Shown: in pieces, positions 5,987 through 6,958 of the stretch
How the letters are laid out: every line of letters starts with the position of its first letter
How positions within the stretch are numbered: the first letter of the stretch is position 1
From: Pseudomonadota bacterium
GTDB taxonomy: Bacteria > Pseudomonadota > Alphaproteobacteria > Rhizobiales > Devosiaceae
Direction of reading: 5' to 3'
DNA length: 6,958 nucleotides
Assembly: GCA_023433985.1 (NCBI GenBank)
Contig: JAEYTN010000130.1
Coordinates: 1-6,958 of the forward strand
Notes under the pieces: model-generated
The model's input: the letters and a program-made list of their open reading frames with translations, nothing else
Database searches by the model: none
Told to the model about the DNA's origin: nothing
Made by a program: the position numbers and the translations under genes

Positions 5987-6814
5987 ATGAAGATCGCCCT
6001 CACCGGTTCGTCCGGCGGCGTCGGCCGCGCCATCATCAAGGAGGCGCGCGCCCAGGGTCACGAACTCGTCTGCATCGATCGCGTCGCCGCGCCCGAAACC
6101 GAGGAAACCCGTGACCTCCATTTCATCCAGGCCGACATGGATGAATACGACAAGCTCGTCGCGGCCTTCAAAGGCTGCGACGCGGTGATCCACATGGCGG
6201 CCATCCCCTCCCCCGGCCGCCATCCCGACCACGTGGTGCACAACAACAACGTCGTGGGCAGCTACAACGCCCTGCAGGCCGCCGTCGAGAACGGCATCAT
6301 GCGCATCTGCCAGGCCTCGAGCGTCAACGCCATCGGCCACTCCTACAGCCGCGACCCGCACTACGACTACCTGCCGATCGACGAGGAGCACGCAAACTAC
6401 TCCGAGGAGCCCTATTCGCTCAGCAAGTGGATCTGCGAGGCCCAGGCCGATGCCTTCGCCCGCCGCTGGGCCGATATCTCCATCGCCTCGATGCGCTTCC
6501 ACTGGGTCGTGCCCGAGCGTTCGCTCGCCGCCAAGAACTTCACCCTCGAAAGCGAGCACCCCAAGAAGCACCTCTTCGCCTACACCCGCTTCGATGCGGC
6601 GGCGCGGGCGTGCCTCCTGAGCCTCGAGGGCAAGTTCAAGGGCCACGAGGCATTCTACATCGTGGCGCCCGACACCACTGCCGACATCCCCAGCCTCGAG
6701 GTCGCCGCCCGGCTCTTTCCCGGCATCCCGATCAAGGGCGATCTCAGCGGCCACAAAAGCTTCTTCAACTCTTCCAAGGCCGAGCGTATCCTCGGCTGGA
6801 AGCACGATCTGTGA
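5987..6814 (+). CDS. NAD-dependent epimerase/dehydratase family (extended SDR), uronate dehydrogenase-like
   Basis: A 275-residue cytoplasmic Rossmann-fold oxidoreductase of the extended short-chain dehydrogenase type. Seen: the nucleotide-binding TGSSGGVG (6-13), Asp31 at the end of the second strand (a mark of NAD rather than NADP preference), ADMDEYD (49-55), the HMAAIP block (69-74), the active-site Ser in ASSVNAIG (110-117) and catalytic YSLSK (143-147). A C-terminal segment ending KAERILGWK (264-272) is typical of sugar epimerases and dehydrogenases. Size and neighbours suggest oxidation of a sugar or sugar acid in the same pathway as the dehydratase. In uronate dehydrogenase of Agrobacterium the residues after the active-site Ser are Asn-His (recalled); here they are Val-Asn, so a simple uronate dehydrogenase call is not safe. 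The start is ATG 5987, with TAAGG (5973-5977) overlapping the previous stop, 11 bases after it, so the two enzymes are likely coupled. The open frame further upstream is a shadow of the dehydratase. Confidence 0.88.
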   Translation: MKIALTGSSGGVGRAIIKEARAQGHELVCIDRVAAPETEETRDLHFIQADMDEYDKLVAAFKGCDAVIHMAAIPSPGRHPDHVVHNNNVVGSYNALQAAVENGIMRICQASSVNAIGHSYSRDPHYDYLPIDEEHANYSEEPYSLSKWICEAQADAFARRWADISIASMRFHWVVPERSLAAKNFTLESEHPKKHLFAYTRFDAAARACLLSLEGKFKGHEAFYIVAPDTTADIPSLEVAARLFPGIPIKGDLSGHKSFFNSSKAERILGWKHDL

Positions 6815-6822
6815 GCTGAACC

Positions 6823-6848
6823 GGAGCGGGCGGCTCTACGCCCGCTCC
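6823..6848 (+). terminator. Candidate terminator hairpin after the SDR gene
   Basis: GGAGCGGGCG (6823-6832) pairs perfectly with CGCCCGCTCC (6839-6848) around a 6-nt loop, 10 bp in all, starting 8 bases after the stop codon. The tail ATCCTGT has few T's, so termination is probably partial. It may separate the sugar-acid genes from the next gene or protect the upstream message. Confidence 0.5.
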
Positions 6849-6915
6849 ATCCTGTAGCCGGAGACTGAACGACCGGGATCGAACGGGAAGACCCGCGCCC
6901 GCGGACACCTGCCAT

Positions 6916-6922
6916 TGGAGGA
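6916..6922 (+). promoter_or_regulatory. Strong ribosome binding site for the last gene
   Basis: TGGAGGA lies five bases before ATG 6928 and is the best Shine-Dalgarno match in the window. Its strength fits a highly expressed exported protein such as a solute-binding protein. Between the hairpin at 6823-6848 and this site I see no convincing -35/-10 promoter. Confidence 0.7.
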
Positions 6923-6927
6923 TTGCC

Positions 6928-6958
6928 ATGAAGCCTGTCGCAATGCTGGCCCTCGCAC
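6928..6958 (+). CDS. Start of a new gene, probable exported protein (3' truncated by window)
   Basis: Only ten codons are inside the window: MKPVAMLALA. A single Lys followed by a hydrophobic, Ala/Leu-rich run looks like the beginning of a Sec signal peptide. The strong ribosome binding site TGGAGGA five bases upstream makes the start credible. It lies 113 bases after the SDR gene, beyond a terminator-like hairpin, so it may be a separate unit. A second binding protein or a secreted or periplasmic enzyme for the same substrate is plausible from context, but ten residues cannot identify the family. Confidence 0.6.
   Translation, partial: MKPVAMLALA

Noticed and set aside
6849..6915. Possible promoter or operator before the last gene (repeated CGGGA at 6873-6877 and 6883-6887)
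   Set aside because: I found no credible -35/-10 pair and the repeat units are too short. A promoter may exist but cannot be supported from this sequence.

Overview
This window is a compact, GC-rich, single-strand gene cluster from what looks like an alphaproteobacterium. The Hyphomicrobiales (rhizobia or Devosia-like bacteria) are the best guess. The basis is GC-rich third codon positions, tight ATGA-type gene overlaps and the type of gene set; no rRNA or other marker gene is present, so the lineage is an inference. All supported genes read on the + strand. I see no tRNA, rRNA, CRISPR array, insertion sequence or phage gene.

Layout: (1) 1-1028, the C-terminal part of a family-5 (peptide/oligosaccharide type) periplasmic substrate-binding protein. 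(2) 1029-1124, a short spacer with two perfect hairpins. (3) 1125-2123 and 2134-3045, two inner-membrane permeases of the DppB/DppC type. (4) 3042-4082 and 4075-4911, two ATPases of the DppD/DppF type. (5) 4912-5006, a leader with two further strong hairpins, one capped by a UUCG tetraloop. (6) 5007-5975, a shortened mannonate dehydratase (UxuA) family enzyme. (7) 5987-6814, an extended short-chain dehydrogenase/epimerase. (8) 6815-6927, a spacer with a terminator-like hairpin. (9) 6928 to the window end, the start of a new gene with a good ribosome binding site and what looks like the beginning of a signal peptide.

How the genes fit together: the first five form a complete Opp/Dpp-architecture ABC importer (one binding protein, two permeases, two ATPases). 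By sequence alone it would often be labelled a peptide transporter. The two enzymes directly downstream are of sugar-acid type: a UxuA-family dehydratase with all four metal ligands, and an NAD-type extended SDR resembling uronate dehydrogenase in size and fold. Together with the aromatic-rich binding protein, this suggests import and breakdown of a sugar acid or an acid-containing oligosaccharide, for example a uronate derived from plant cell wall. Both enzymes depart from their textbook relatives: the dehydratase lacks an internal insert of about 60 residues, and the SDR lacks the Ser-Asn-His substrate motif of uronate dehydrogenase. The true substrate may therefore not be plain mannonate or glucuronate. 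This is the most interesting aspect of an otherwise ordinary catabolic operon.
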